Positions 10,501 through 22,250 of a DNA stretch of 64,000 nucleotides are shown here, piece after piece. Origin of the DNA: Membranipora membranacea (Eukaryota > Bryozoa > Gymnolaemata > Cheilostomatida > Membraniporidae); NCBI GenBank assembly GCA_914767715.1, contig OU612075.1, positions 1,612,001 to 1,676,000 on the forward strand. The letters are read 5' to 3'. The notes beneath the pieces were generated by a model. That model ran no database searches and had not been told where the DNA came from. It worked only from the letters and a program-made list of their open reading frames with translations. Position numbers and translations under genes: made by a program. Every line of letters begins with the position of its first letter. Position 1 is the stretch's first letter.

Positions 10501-13500
10501 GGACATTTCCAGGTTAGATTTCTCGAGGTCCCGTTTAGCCCGCCTGATGTCGTCCTGTAGGCGTTTGAGCTGAGCGTTGAGTAGAGTATGAGCCTGCTGT
10601 CTCTCCTCCAGGTGTGCTGTCAGCTCTTTGATCCTCGCCTCCAGGGTCAGCTTCTCCTCGTTACTGTGCTCGCCCTGCATCCTGTTAATACGCCTCTCCA
10701 GCTGTTGGATAGAGAAGTCCTGCAATGGGAAGAAAAACCAACATGTAACAAGATAATATATAATATATTATGTAATCATATAATATACACTTTGTTTGCT
10801 ATTCAGTGCCCCATACGATTACATGAGACATACTACGACTCATCTAATTAGCACACCTTTGGTCAAGGTAAGGGTTGGCTAGCTAGGGTCATGTATGCTG
10901 AGCTCACCTCCATTAGTAGCATTGGTAGTGACAGGAATTCGAACCTGCAACTCGAATCCCAACCACTACACCACCCTGCCACCCAAACTTATTTAAGAGC
11001 CCAAATTTTCAAAATCAGGACCATCTATATTTTGTTGGTATTTTGGACTTAGGTTTTGCTTTTTCAGTTTTTCATATGGAAGTGATTCCTGAAATAGCAC
11101 CCTACATGCCAATTCAAGACATGATATGGCACACAACAATTCTAATACAGTTTTTCTAATACAGGTTACCTGATCCAGCAACAGGTTTGAAAGTGAAAAA
11201 ATGTACCAAACACACATTAAAAAATAATGAGTAATAACAATAAGCCAAGCACAGTTTGGTGAGTCAGCCAGCACTTCAATAAGATTGAAATGAGTCCTTC
11301 AACTCTAGTTCAAGGGCTCAAACTGTGTCAGGATAGCTTGTTAGTGCTGGCATTTCATTATCAACCACCTTCCCGACAAGTGGTTGATAATGAAATGCCG
11401 CTACAAGCTATCCTGACACAGTTTGAGCCCTTAAACTATTTCTACTCCTGTCACAAACCTGGTTATAGATGATCTCTAGTTGTTTCAGTGAGTCATGGTC
11501 CAGTTTGCCTATTTTACTATCCAGGTTTCTGATTGCTGCTCTGGTTCCCTGTATCTCTGCGTTTGTGTCCTTCTCCTGCTTCTTAGCTCCGAATAACTCC
11601 TGACCCTTCTTAAACTTGATATCTCTGAGGTGTTTTAGATCTTGTTCTATTTGCTGCAAAATTATGTATATTATGTGTATGATGTATATGATGCATATGA
11701 TGTATATGATGCATATGATGCATATGATGTATATGATGTATATGATGCATACGATGTATATGATGCATATGATGTATATGATGAATATGATGTAAATATT
11801 ATGAGAAGTCACATAAAATCTCCTTCTGGTGAACACTACAGGAAACAAATCATTCAATAAAGATTTGACACTGCTTCATCCTCATAGCATAAGCAGTATG
11901 ATAGACCAATATTATAAATATGCTTCGGCATCGAAGTATCAGATCAGAGGGTTGAACTGAAATCTCTTATAGTCACAAATTTATAGACCAATCAATATAT
12001 GACCAATAAAATATGACATATCATTGCAAGCCTGTATGAAAGAAATGTGAAGTACATCATCAAAGAATATATATCTCCAAGTGTTTTGCAGTTAGAATAT
12101 TAAGTCAATCACATTACGTGAATTGATAGTGAGACAAAAAAACTTTTTCCGAACCTTTTGTCTTTTCTCTTCAGCTTCCATCAGCTCATCCATTCTGGTA
12201 GCTAACTCCTCTGCAGACAGCTGAGCTTCTGTGGCCACTTTAAGCTTCTCATTCAGAGTCTCTCTGATCTCTACCATTTCTCTCAACCTTCCTTGTTTAT
12301 CTATAATGTCTTTTTTAAGTTGAGATACTTGTGTTCTGGTTGACTCGAGGTCTTGGTTTGTTCTATCTACTGTTCTTTTCAGAGCATCCAACTAAAAGAA
12401 AAAGCGTCACATACAATTTTTGTATCGTGCTTTGTATTTATTTATCTAATTCAGTTCCATTTTCAACTACCTTCATACCTATACATGGCTGCATTTGCCT
12501 GAAAGTGTAGATACTGTCACTGTGTTTAATTAAAACTCTATAATTCAGAAACTCCAAACCGAGAATTTTGCTCTCAATTAGGACTTAGCTAAATCAGTGC
12601 AATGTTTGGTGGTCCCAGAGGTCTGAAACAAGACGAGTGCATTGTAGTTTATTTCATCATGCAAATGAAAACTACAGTGCAGTTCACTTAATTCAAACCT
12701 CTTGGGATCACAAAAAAATTGTCCTAATTAAGCAGAGTTTGAATTAAGTGACATTAGAATGCATTGAGATCTGGCTGAAGGGACCAATTTTGTTCCGAGT
12801 TCTGAATTATAAAGGCTGAATTAACAGGAGTTCTCAATAATAAAGTCTGATATACAGAAGTTATGAATTATAAAGTCTGAATTGACCAGCTTACACTGTA
12901 TTATTCCCTGCTTACACACATACCTCATTATACTTTATTTGATCTCCCGATGCTTATAAATAATTTCCTGCTTCACATACCTCATCACCAAACCTGACCC
13001 TCTCAGAGTCAGCCTCCTGATACTACAGTCTAAGTTTTACACACATACCTCATTATATTTCATTTGATCTCCCGATGCTTATAAATAATTTTCTGCTTCA
13101 CATACCTCATCACCGAACCTGACCCTCTCAGAGTCAGCCTCCTGATACTCCAGTCTAAGTTTTACACACATACCTCATTATACTTTATTTGATCTCCCGA
13201 TGCTTATAAATAATTTCCTGCTTCACATACCTCATCACCGAACCTGACCCTCTCAGAGTCAGCCTCCTGATACTCCAGTCTAAGTCTGGCAGCGTTCCTC
13301 TCAGCTACAGATATCTTCTTCTCCATCTCCTCGTTATTATTCTCCTGACTCTCCAGGAACTGCTTCTTCTCCCTGATCGTCTCCTCTCTCTTATGTACCT
13401 CCACTCTCAGCTTAGCTAACTCCTGGATAGGTAAAATGTAGACAACGAAAAACAAGTTAGCTAACTCTTGAATAAGTATGAGAGAAATGCAGACAATGAA

Positions 13501-16069
13501 AAACAACTTAGCTGACTCCTGTAATCCTATGTCAAATGTTGGTATTTGATGTTGGTTTTTTTGTCATTCTCTATCAGAACAAGGTTTTATAACACTGAAA
13601 TACCGTGCTCGTTTTTTACTCCATGCCATTGTCGAAAAAGCTCATATAGAACTGAAAAAAGCTTTCAAGTGCTTTTAGGGGCGAGAGATTTCTTGATTTA
13701 TATGGAGGATGAAGTCAACAGAAATATAAAAACAGAGTTCGACCTGAAGTTCAGCGGGGAACTCCAGGTTGGAATTGCATGTAAGTGTCGAAGTCAGTGC
13801 GAAATGTCTCTTACATTAGCTAGCATTTCCATCTCGCGATCTCTCCTCTGCATCTGTTCTATAGTATGCTCCCACTGTCTGATCAGCTCCTGTCTCTCTG
13901 AGTGTGCCGCTCTAAACTCCTCAGCTGCTTTATCTAGCTCTATCTATAAACAGGAAGATGAAAATAATATGTGTCAAGGTCATAAGATTGTGAATTATAC
14001 TGCAGGCATAGTGAATCACTGACTGACTGACTACCCAAAGACCAATGCATGTTACCTTCCTTTATTGAAGGCACTTTTTCACCATCTAATATTTAGGCCA
14101 ATTTTTTTGCCATGCAAATTTGACAAAACTTTTTCATAAGTAACTGCCTTACTATACATGCATTGGTCTTTGGGTGGTCTTTAACAGTATTTTATACAAA
14201 AATAATTCGACAGACAGAAAACTGTAATAATTTTTATTGGCGTTGCCGAGATCATTAGCAGTTTTGAGTTTGGGATTCCCAGATATAACTAGGTTAAATA
14301 TATAGTCAAGTTCAAGATGTTCTTTAAAGTGACAGTCCTACTAGGCCATGTTTGGTATGGTTTTAAAGATCTCAGGCTGAAAAGTCACAAGGGCATATGA
14401 AAAACAACAGCCTGTGAACCTAATTGCAGTAAAACTGCTGCAAAGTCTGAAAATTGGGATCATAGTGGATCATAGTGATTTATTGTCTCCCCCTGACCAC
14501 TATGATCCACTATGATCCTTGCTGAAATAATTGAAAAATAAACTAATTGTTTTTTTCCACAATTTTCATTTTTTTGAAATTTTTATTTGCCCTATGAACT
14601 CACAATATTCGATTTACTGGGGTAATTTAACCACTTTTCTAATGGGACTGTCACTTTAAATCAGAATTTCTCTGTTCGATCATGGCAATCGTGAAACATG
14701 GACTGTGAAATTCTGAAAATGAGCAATGAACAGAGAGGGCTGCAATTATCAAACTAAACCGTTTCTGATGCAGGAAGATCTGAGCACACATTGCCACAAA
14801 AATATAAACGTCAATGGACGCAAGGCGTAATTTAAATTTCAACAATTAACCACATGTTCAAATTGACCAATCTTCAATGCTGCTGAAGACTTGAGTTATA
14901 ACTCACCTGAGTTGTCTGTGTGTCCATAGTCTCATTATTGAGCTTCCTCTTCCTATCAGCAGCTTCATCTGTGAGTCGGGCTTGTCTCAGAGTGAGTTCT
15001 TTGATTTTACCCTCGTCCTCTCGGGCGTACTTTGCCAGAGTCATTGCATCCTCGTCTTTGCGTGCAGACTCTTCTAACCAGAGCTCTAAGGCTTGCTGGT
15101 CCCAGTTCATTTGAGACTTGAGTTCTTCTAGTTTCTGTGTTTGCTTGAATATGTTGTTCTGCAGATAAAGGAAACATTGATATACTATTTAGCTTTAGAT
15201 CATCTTTCCAAGTTTTCTTTACATACTTCAGGGTGCTTTCACCGAACAAGGCAAGTTAGCATATAGGCTTCCCAAAGCACATCTGTCTCTGTGGACCTAT
15301 AAGGTCATAAGTCTGATCACAAAGTGTCAGACATGAAGTGAAAGTAAGCAATGGATTGTAAAAGAAAACCCATAATCTAAGTACTGAGACACCGAATTAA
15401 GGGAATTGAGAACCTAGACAAACTATGCACCTACCTCGTATATATTTTTCTGTTCTTTGAGCTCTTCCATCTCTTTCTGTATTCTGTTGATCTCCTGGTT
15501 GAGTCTGCCCTCCTCTCTGTCTGCTATTTTGAGAAGATGGTCCTCAGTCTCGATCTCATGGGTACGAGCAACCACCAAGTTCTACATAATTACGATCTCA
15601 ACAATGTTAACAATATGCAAGAAAATCATTCTTTGAGCTTCAATATGTGATACACTACCATCGTCACGTGTGTGAAAAGTGTGGAATCATTAAGACTTTG
15701 AGTAGTGTTTGCTTTGCTTGTCAGATACCGTTCATCGGAGTTAAGTCTGATAATCTTTCAAACACAGTAACTAGACTGCTTTGCCCTGATCAAGAGAGGG
15801 TAATCAGATCACAAAATAGCCAAACCAGCAGAGTAAGTCATCCAGGGTCAACTCACCTGTGTGTGTCTGAGTTCTTGTCTGACATTTTTTAGATGCTCAG
15901 AAATGTGATGAACTCTGTCCTCATTCTGCTTCAGTTCTTGTTGTGATCTGACAATATTCTTCTCTTTATTTGTGACGGCTTCCTCAAGTTTCCGGTTGTC
16001 AGCGTTGGCTACGGGCATAGAGAATCCCTCGTCCCACTCCATCTCAGATAATATACTACTGCTAGGCAT
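4568..16069 (-). CDS. CCDC39: CCDC39, coiled-coil 96-nm axonemal ruler protein, complete in 16 exons
   Basis: CCDC39 (FAP59 in Chlamydomonas) pairs with CCDC40 to set the 96-nm repeat on motile-cilium doublets, positioning inner dynein arms and the nexin-dynein regulatory complex. Exons are 15857-16069, 15435-15581, 14907-15158, 13815-13943, 13231-13422, 12155-12391, 11459-11653, 10492-10719, 8899-9090, 7984-8199, 7484-7630, 6806-6953, 6278-6453, 5557-5701, 5167-5310 and 4568-4629. All join in phase to about 940 aa, against about 941 remembered for human. The N-terminus [13 protein letters not shown] matches the vertebrate [51 protein letters not shown] and QIRELQEDL are nearly identical to vertebrate CCDC39. 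The product is almost all coiled coil, with a Ser/Arg-rich tail as in the family. Donors at exons 6 (GTTCGG), 13 (GTTGGT) and 15 (GTCTGT) are weak. Introns carry many repeats. Confidence 0.96.
7889..7931. repeat. Imperfect hairpin repeat
   Basis: CAGGGAGTTTGGG and the near complement CCAAACTCCCTG flank a short loop in CCDC39 intron 10. A similar CCCAAACTCCCT string occurs near 58,042, so it may be a dispersed foldback fragment. Confidence 0.45.
8213..8323. repeat. 24-bp minisatellite, about 4.6 copies, beside the CCDC39 exon 10 acceptor
   Basis: The unit AAGATATGATTGGTCAACAC plus four bases repeats with period 24 and few mismatches. The array begins only about 12 bases from the exon 10 acceptor (exon 7984-8199), so on the transcribed strand it supplies most of the sequence just upstream of the splice site. 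Confidence 0.85.
10878..10985 (-). repeat. tRNA-derived SINE fragment
   Basis: On the minus strand an A-box-like TGGTGTAGTGGTT (10961-10973) is followed by a B-box GGTTCGAATTCC (10933-10944), the internal RNA polymerase III promoter layout. There is no acceptor-stem pairing, so it is a SINE remnant and not a tRNA gene. It lies in CCDC39 intron 7. Confidence 0.6.
11312..11432. mobile_element. Long foldback element 26 bp from the CCDC39 exon 7 donor
   Basis: Arms of over 50 bp (from 11312, and ending at 11432) are near-perfect inverted repeats starting AAGGGCTCAAACTGTGTC. The left arm carries a few extra bases and the loop is short. The right end lies 26 bases from the exon 7 end at 11459, so any transcript can fold a large hairpin at this donor. 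No convincing target duplication was found. A degenerate relative may lie at about 51,770-51,840. Confidence 0.75.
11668..11793. repeat. 9-bp microsatellite near the CCDC39 exon 7 acceptor
   Basis: Repeats of TATGATGTA and TATGATGCA run for about 120 bases, starting about 12 bases upstream (minus strand) of the exon 7 start at 11653. Long open frames here, reading Tyr-Asp or Ile-Ile repeats, are products of the repeat and not genes. Confidence 0.85.
12673..12900. mobile_element. Pogo/mariner-like MITE
   Basis: The element begins TACAGTGCAGTTCACTTAAT and ends AGCTTACACTGTA, giving inverted TACAGTG termini that include TA, as expected for Tc1/mariner/pogo insertion. The interior contains the AATTAAGCAGAG and GGCTGAAGGGACCAATTT strings that recur at 47,505-47,665. 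It lies in CCDC39 intron 5. Confidence 0.7.
12906..13289. repeat. Three 125-bp tandem copies containing the 3' end of CCDC39 exon 5 and its donor
   Basis: The string CTTCACATACCTCATCACC occurs at 12971, 13096 and 13221, exactly 125 bases apart. Each copy is followed by about 50 bases of the exon 5 coding end, and the copies are linked by the same intron sequence. The copy at 13221 belongs to the real exon. The other two are exon fragments that keep a GTATGTG donor on the minus strand. Confidence 0.9.
13408..13530. repeat. Partial tandem copies of the 5' end of CCDC39 exon 5 with its acceptor
   Basis: The string TTAGCTAACTCCTGGATAGG at the exon 5 acceptor is repeated with changes near 13456 and 13508. 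Between copies lies a conserved AAATGYAGACAAYGAAAAACAA spacer. Both ends of the same exon have therefore been copied outward into the flanking introns. Confidence 0.75.
14324..14659. mobile_element. TTAA-flanked MITE (piggyBac-like) with internal 21-bp hairpin
   Basis: The termini AGTGACAGTCC (from 14328) and GGACTGTCACT (to 14655) are perfect inverted repeats. Each is bounded by TTAA (14324-14327 and 14656-14659), the piggyBac target site. Inside, 14457-14477 and 14498-14518 form a perfect 21-bp stem built of repeated ATCATAGTG. No transposase is present. It lies in CCDC39 intron 3. Confidence 0.8.
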
Positions 16070-17502
16070 GGTGATACCTACAGAGACATTTATAAGCTGA
16101 CTAAATTATGAAAGGTAATGAGTTTGCTAGAGCTGAAACATCATCAACCGCATCTATCTCAAATACGTATTCTCATATTCCTCATGGCCTTTTGGGAAGC
16201 AGTAAATGAGATTTGGACCGAAACAGCGCAGACACAAAACCAACACCGGCACAAATCCTGTGACATTGGAAACAGGGGAACTAACTATGAATTTGATAGT
16301 TCACGAAACTTAAAGGCCACCATGAAAATACGAAGAAGGGCAGAGAAGGCCTTGGTGGCCAGTCGATTTGCAAGTGATCGGATGAAAGATTGTTTAAATT
16401 CTTCCCTGCAGAGATGCATGCCTAGTCTCACAAACTTTTGTGATCAAGGCTACGGGTATTGAATGGTGAAATTGACTAAATGAAGTGATTCAAACGCATA
16501 TCTTAGCCAACAACCTCTCTGGATGTAATCTGAAATAATCTTGTACACACTGAACCCCACCTTCTATACATAACGACAAACTGATTTACTAGCATTAACA
16601 TGCAGTATGAAAAATCATATATACTCCATAATATCAACCCATTTGTCCTGCTATGATCAGTGACTGAGAATGGCATCAACTTCAATCAATCAATGGATGC
16701 AGAAAGGAGCTACATAGAACACATCTATATCTACCTGTTGTGTCAAGGTGCATTCACTCAGGCCAGTTCAAACCAAAAAGAGGGACTTCGATGAGCATAC
16801 ACACTATAAAGATTGTCGCATTGTGGGCAAGAGAGGCAGTAGTATCCATATTAATTTACTAACCTTGGTTTTAGTTCAGAAATGTTGAGACATAGATAGA
16901 AAAATTCCCTCTTTCCACTTGTTTACTAGTTACTGTAACCCGGATATGGAGTAATAATCTACAGAAAAGTAACTTATGCAGAATTACACTAACCAAAAAT
17001 GACCAATCATATTCTAGCATATGACGTAGTTGCTAAGGAACAAGTTCTTTAGTAAGCAAAGGCACATGGCACAATGGTTATGCAGTAAATCTCAAAATTC
17101 TTTTTATTCAACACTATCCAACAACTATTTGATATAAGTGCATAATAAATGCTAAGGACTCACTTTCTTGCAGCCCTCAAGGTTCACTCTGGTCAATGAC
17201 AATATCTATATGCTATGCTAAAGCTACTTTGAACAACAGACTGCTGTTGCATCAACATTCGACAGTTGCTCATGAATTCGCCCCCTTTCCCACTAGTACC
17301 GCGGTGAACATCCAGTTGATATTTTATGTAGCACTTTTAGTTTTAGAGTATTTCACTGATATATTGTATCTTAACACACAACATACAACAACCATGGTAT
17401 GTGAGTCGAGTGGAAACTACTATGCCAATAGGAAACTTTAAAATGTTTTAGGAACAATAGATAGTAAAATAGTGCGATTTGAGGGAAAGCAGCCTCCTGT
17501 GT
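16070..17502. other. Intergenic stretch between CCDC39 and TSC22
   Basis: No conserved coding exon was found. The plus-strand open frame at 16118-16462 resembles no family I know and has no splice context. A TGGCACAATGGTTATGCAG string near 17,088 looks like a tRNA-type A-box remnant. The stretch should hold the CCDC39 5' UTR and promoter. Confidence 0.4.
17002..17041 (-). promoter_or_regulatory. Candidate CCDC39 promoter: CCAAT box plus RFX X-box-like site
   Basis: GTTGCTAAGGAAC (17029-17041) resembles the RFX X-box used by motile-cilium genes, and an ACCAATCA box lies 20 bases away. The site is about 960 bp upstream of the CCDC39 ATG. An acceptor-like TCTGTAG immediately before GTATCACCATG would allow a spliced 5' UTR. 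The second X-box half-site is imperfect. Confidence 0.3.
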
Positions 17503-17508
17503 TTTATT
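17503..17508 (-). terminator. Possible TSC22 polyadenylation signal
   Basis: AATAAA on the minus strand about 900 bases past the TSC22-domain stop. Another hexamer lies at 17103-17108. The choice between them is a guess without transcript data. Confidence 0.35.
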
Positions 17509-18403
17509 ATCAGCATTACTTTTTAGCCATTTCAGTAGCGTTTTAGCACCAGCAAATTACATGAATACTCATTTCATCATTCAGTCAATTCTAGGAATTA
17601 TCAAGTTGATACAGATAGATATACAGCAGTCTTGACAGCTAAATGTGTCTTGGATCATCATTGGATCAGGTTTGCTCTATATGGCCTACATTATGAGTTG
17701 CTCCCCCTTGGTTTATGGGACACAATCAAAAGGGTGCAACTCAAATGCAGGCTAAATAGAATCTTCATAGTACAATTAGCAATAAGAAAGAGGAGAAGAC
17801 GAAGAAAAACTATTAGATATCAGTAATTGTATGCTCTTTGAATGACTCGCTACAATATAAACGAAAATGAAGCCGCCAAAAATTGCTAAATACAGGGGGG
17901 GATAACGAATACTTCTATAATTAGTAAGTTTCAATTGCCACCGAGATTAAAATTCAATTTCTACTGTACTGTCCATCAATAATTTTTTTTTAAATTCAGT
18001 ATCAAAATTCCTCAACAAATAGTAGAAAAATAATAATTAAGATGATTAGGCGTTTACAATATACACCTCAAAGGTTAGGGCTGCAACAATGCACATAACA
18101 GGTTAGGGCTGCAACAAGCTTTTAAAGCTCAAATATGTTTTTGGCAAATCCAGTCCACAGTAAAAACCATGTCAGTTTAGCATTCCGAATGTCAGAATGT
18201 CCAGCAAATATTGACAAATGCTGCTTTACTTTCCCTGTCGGATAGGGCACAATCGATCAGTCTGAGATGCCAGCACAACTCGATCCGACCATCTCACAGA
18301 GCGACTACCGGCTCAGCTCTGCTCCAACCCGCATTGTGGCACAACCTCTACAAAAGTTTCACTCTCAGACGAGGATGTATTGAGAGTATTGAGTGAGTAG
18401 AGC

Positions 18404-21400
18404 TCAGGGGTTTTGCATGCGGCTAAGTAGAGCTAGAGTTTCAGGCGAGGCTGACGCTCTTAGTAATTTGTTCTCCTGGTCTAGTTGATTATTTTTGGCC
18501 TCCAGAAGTTTAATCTGTTGCTTCAGGTCTTCTACCTCCTCTCTCACTGCTAACATCAGGTGGCTCTTTACTAAATCCTAAAATACAATTTAAAATTGTT
18601 GGTTAAATTGAAATCCAAGTCAACTACTTAGGCAGAGTGAGTAGTAGTCTGAGCCACCCAGACTGTTGCCCCGGCCCATAGCCCTCCGACTTGGGAAGCT
18701 GCTAAAGCTAAATTAAGCATGCAAGCTAGATTTGAGACCTGCTTTTTGCTGCAACAAATAAATGAGTCATTTTCATAGAGAATTGCCGACATACTTGGCA
18801 AATTTGCATAGCTCAGGTGATGTTTCAGATATTCGGCAAATTTTGGCAAAAAAAAGACTGACTACTGTTTTCCATAAGTAATACATAAATATCAACTGCA
18901 TTCATCAGAATTAGGTGGGAATATATATGGATTCAATTTGTTTCTATTCCACACGCTGACGTAGCAGGAAATCTTGTTTTTGGTAGAAGAAAATTGCCAA
19001 TACCGATTGCTCATTGGAAATCAGCTGATTGCGTTACGCTGGCTCAGCAGACTCGTCTCGGTCGGCTAATCAAAGAATTAGAGCTGACGTGAACTCAGCC
19101 TGTCACTTCTCCCCAGACTATAGCAGGAGGAAATCTTTTTTGATATGAGAAAATTGCCAATAATTAGCAGTTCATACGTGATTTTGTATATTCTATTGAA
19201 TTGCTTTATTAGATTATATTGAATTATGTAATGTAATTAAAACCCGTCCAGCGTTAAACATTGATCAGGCAACTTAAAACACATGGTGGGCGAGTGAGCA
19301 CTGTAATCATCAGCACTGTACATCAATACGAATCGGGCATTCCTGTTCAACATGCGAGTCATGATGCTGATATTTGGGTGGAGAAACTAACAGGGCAGAC
19401 ATAATAGATAAAAGACGCATTACTATATATAACTCACCATTGCTTGTTCTATTTTGTTGTCTATGGCCACTCCACTTGCGGTAGCACTGTAAAAATAGAA
19501 AGCATATTGTAATTATTACACTGAGAAAAGTATATGACATCAAACACAGAGTAGGTTTTCAGTCATATAAGATGACGTAGTGGGGGGGGGGGGGAGGGGA
19601 GAGGGCATGGAACTTGATGGATTGATCGAAACTTTTGATACTTTAAAATTAGAAAAGTATGCTAACCATTATATTGTCTTCAAACAAATTTGTGGGAAAT
19701 TTAGTGGAACGACTTCACATGCTTGGAACCTCATGCGAGAGAACAGAGGTACGGAGCAAAGAGACAACAACTACCGGGCCAAAACAGAGCTCAATGAAAA
19801 CAAATCGACACAGATCAACACAAATCCAACAAAAACCAAATATTGATAGCCCAGACTACAGTCTGGTCACATAGACTAATCATTGTTGTTTACAGCTATT
19901 TTTAATCAAGTTTAAAATTATCTTAGGTAAGTTTGTTGTACTGAATTCAGTCACATTAATAACACCTAACCGATTTCTTGCTGCTAAGTCCTAACACGAG
20001 TTACATAATACTCAAGGCTTTCATTAGAGCGCCAACCTCCAACCGAGAGAACAACGCCCGGAAAACCCAGACAACATCATCCAACATCCAGTACAGTGTG
20101 CTCTTTAGATGGAAACATCTCAAGGCTCTTCATCTACATCAAAACACTTTGCCCACTTTGTTAGGTAGGATTAACCTGTGCTTTGATTATAAAAGCTGAT
20201 TCCTGATATTTTCCACACGGTAAATGTGGTAAACAACACTATATACTGACACTAGTTTATAAGATAGGTAGATGGGCGCAGACATAAATTTGATCCAATG
20301 TAGTGGCGATGAGGCGATGACCACTGTGACTGATTTTCACAGTGACAAACTACGGAGCTGGAAGTGACCAACTAAGTTCATTCCTACTTGAAAACAAAAT
20401 AAGTCTGTCCCGTTCTGTGCAAATTTCAGTAAACAGTCTCTGTATTTGTTTTTGCACGTGAGCTGAGGTGATGAGTATTCGATGCACGTTTGACCCAGGG
20501 GATATAGAGAAAAGATATATGGGTACGGGGGGGGGGGGGGGAATAGTGGCAGTTAGTGGTAAATTTGTGGTAGAAGGTAAGTGTTAGTAATGGGCATTAA
20601 ACCCCCCCCCCCATGCATATTGAATGTTCACTATTGACTTTGATGGCCGAACGCAGACCATTGTTATAATCTGTCCAAAATTTTTCTTTTGGCTGGTGGA
20701 GTGAAATTAGACTTTCAACAATCCAATAAAAATCATTTTTGGCTAGCCTATGCATGGGATGGGTCTTCTGGAGGAGATTGAACTCAAAATTAAGTTCCTG
20801 AATCAAAATTATTTCCCACACCCTGTTAATCAGCAGCCAGTCATGTGATCGTGTCCAGGGCCCAGACAAAACATAACCATTTATCACTCTACGGTCTCTG
20901 ACAAAACACCCGAATCATCCTACCTGAAAGTAAACCCAACGTTATCAGCAAAGATTATAAATACTTGTTATCAGTATTGGTAATGTGATTTTAGCAATAT
21001 CGGTCATAAGATAAAAACAAAAATAGATGTTTTGAACTCTAATATTAATCCTAGTTCAGTGACCTAGGCCAACGACCTGCGAACCCAAGGACTATTAGTT
21101 AATGTTATTTGTGGTTATTTTCCCATAATTAATTCACATAAGTGCAAAGTTGATACCTCCGATTTCTGTAACCTGCTCCGTGGCAAAGTCAATGAACCGG
21201 CTGTTAAAGATGCAGAGGCTTAGACTTAAAATGCAACACAACATTACAACTCAGTATTTTAAAGAGGAGTAAATCTTAGCTAGAGCTTAGTTTACCTAGT
21301 TGGAGAGACACTTAATATTAGCTAGCACTAAGTGAAGGTGGGGGTCTATGTAATGTAAAGGAGGTGAGTAAATGTTGGCTAGCCTTAAATTTAGCTATTT

Positions 21401-22250
21401 CAAGCCTGTGTGAAAAGGCAAAGTCTTCCTCCTGCAAATAATACTTCACTCATCTAATGTTCATAATTTCACTAACTATGTTTACTGCAGTAGGCTTACA
21501 TTATTTCCGCTTGTTCAGTATTGGATAATGCCAATTATTTATTCAATTGCATAACGATTATCATTCCCAATATTGCTGTGGACCGCTTGATGGAAATTTC
21601 CACTAGCGCTCGTTTTCAATAACTTCACTGTCACCAAGTGAGAAATCAATGTTATGCTATTGCTATGACACATAAAAGCTGTAAATTTTAAGATAACCCT
21701 CCGTCGGACATATTTAGTAGTACGAAAAGCTTCAAATATATAATTGTGGTGAGACTTCATGATAGAGCACTAACACCATTGCAATAAAACAAGAAAAATG
21801 TGTCTGCCTAACCCTCAAGAAAGTACCTAGAATGCTCCCCAGCAAATGATGACTGGTTAGAACTTCCTGGAGTACACAGCAATATGACTAGTGAGTTGAG
21901 TTAGAATTTGGTGGGCTGTTTCTGAACTGTGAAATGTAAAAGAAAGACAGCCTCATCCAAACGAAATCTAAAAGTAGACTGATATGGCGAACATTTCATA
22001 GAACTAACCTATGAAGAGAAAAGTTGCTTTACTCAGCGTTGATATGGGGTGGTTCCTACCTTTCATCTTTCTCAGATGGTGTGGGGGAGTTGAGAACAGA
22101 GTCTAGTACAAGCACAAAAGAGTTGCTGTCCGATTCATCGATGCCGCTATCAAGGGAGTGAGAGCCGTAGGAGAGTGAGCGTTTTCTGGCGGTTGGTGAA
22201 TACGCGATCGAGCGAATCTTATTTATCTGCGGTCGAACCATCTCGCCCAT
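18404..22250 (-). CDS. TSC22-domain protein, short (GILZ-like) isoform
   Basis: An alternative first exon at 22060-22250 starts [18 protein letters not shown]. It is Ser-rich ([19 protein letters not shown]) and ends AG|GTAGGA in phase 2, exactly the phase needed to enter the shared exon 19438-19486 and then 18404-18577. The product is about 137 aa, close to vertebrate GILZ (TSC22D3) and short TSC22D1 forms. Use of a short internal-promoter isoform beside a long one is a known family feature. Three CCAAT boxes lie just upstream. The SGIDES stretch could be a phosphodegron-like motif, which is an inference. Confidence 0.88.

Noticed and set aside
11408-11860. Open frames with Ile-Ile-Tyr or Tyr-Asp repeats
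   Set aside because: Translation of the 9-bp microsatellite. Only the exon 7 part at 11459-11653 is real coding sequence.
13546-14022. 158-codon plus-strand open frame
   Set aside because: It runs antisense through CCDC39 exon 4 and its introns and has no recognisable domain.
16118-16462. 114-codon plus-strand open frame upstream of CCDC39
   Set aside because: No family resemblance, no splice context, and it lies in the likely CCDC39 5' region.
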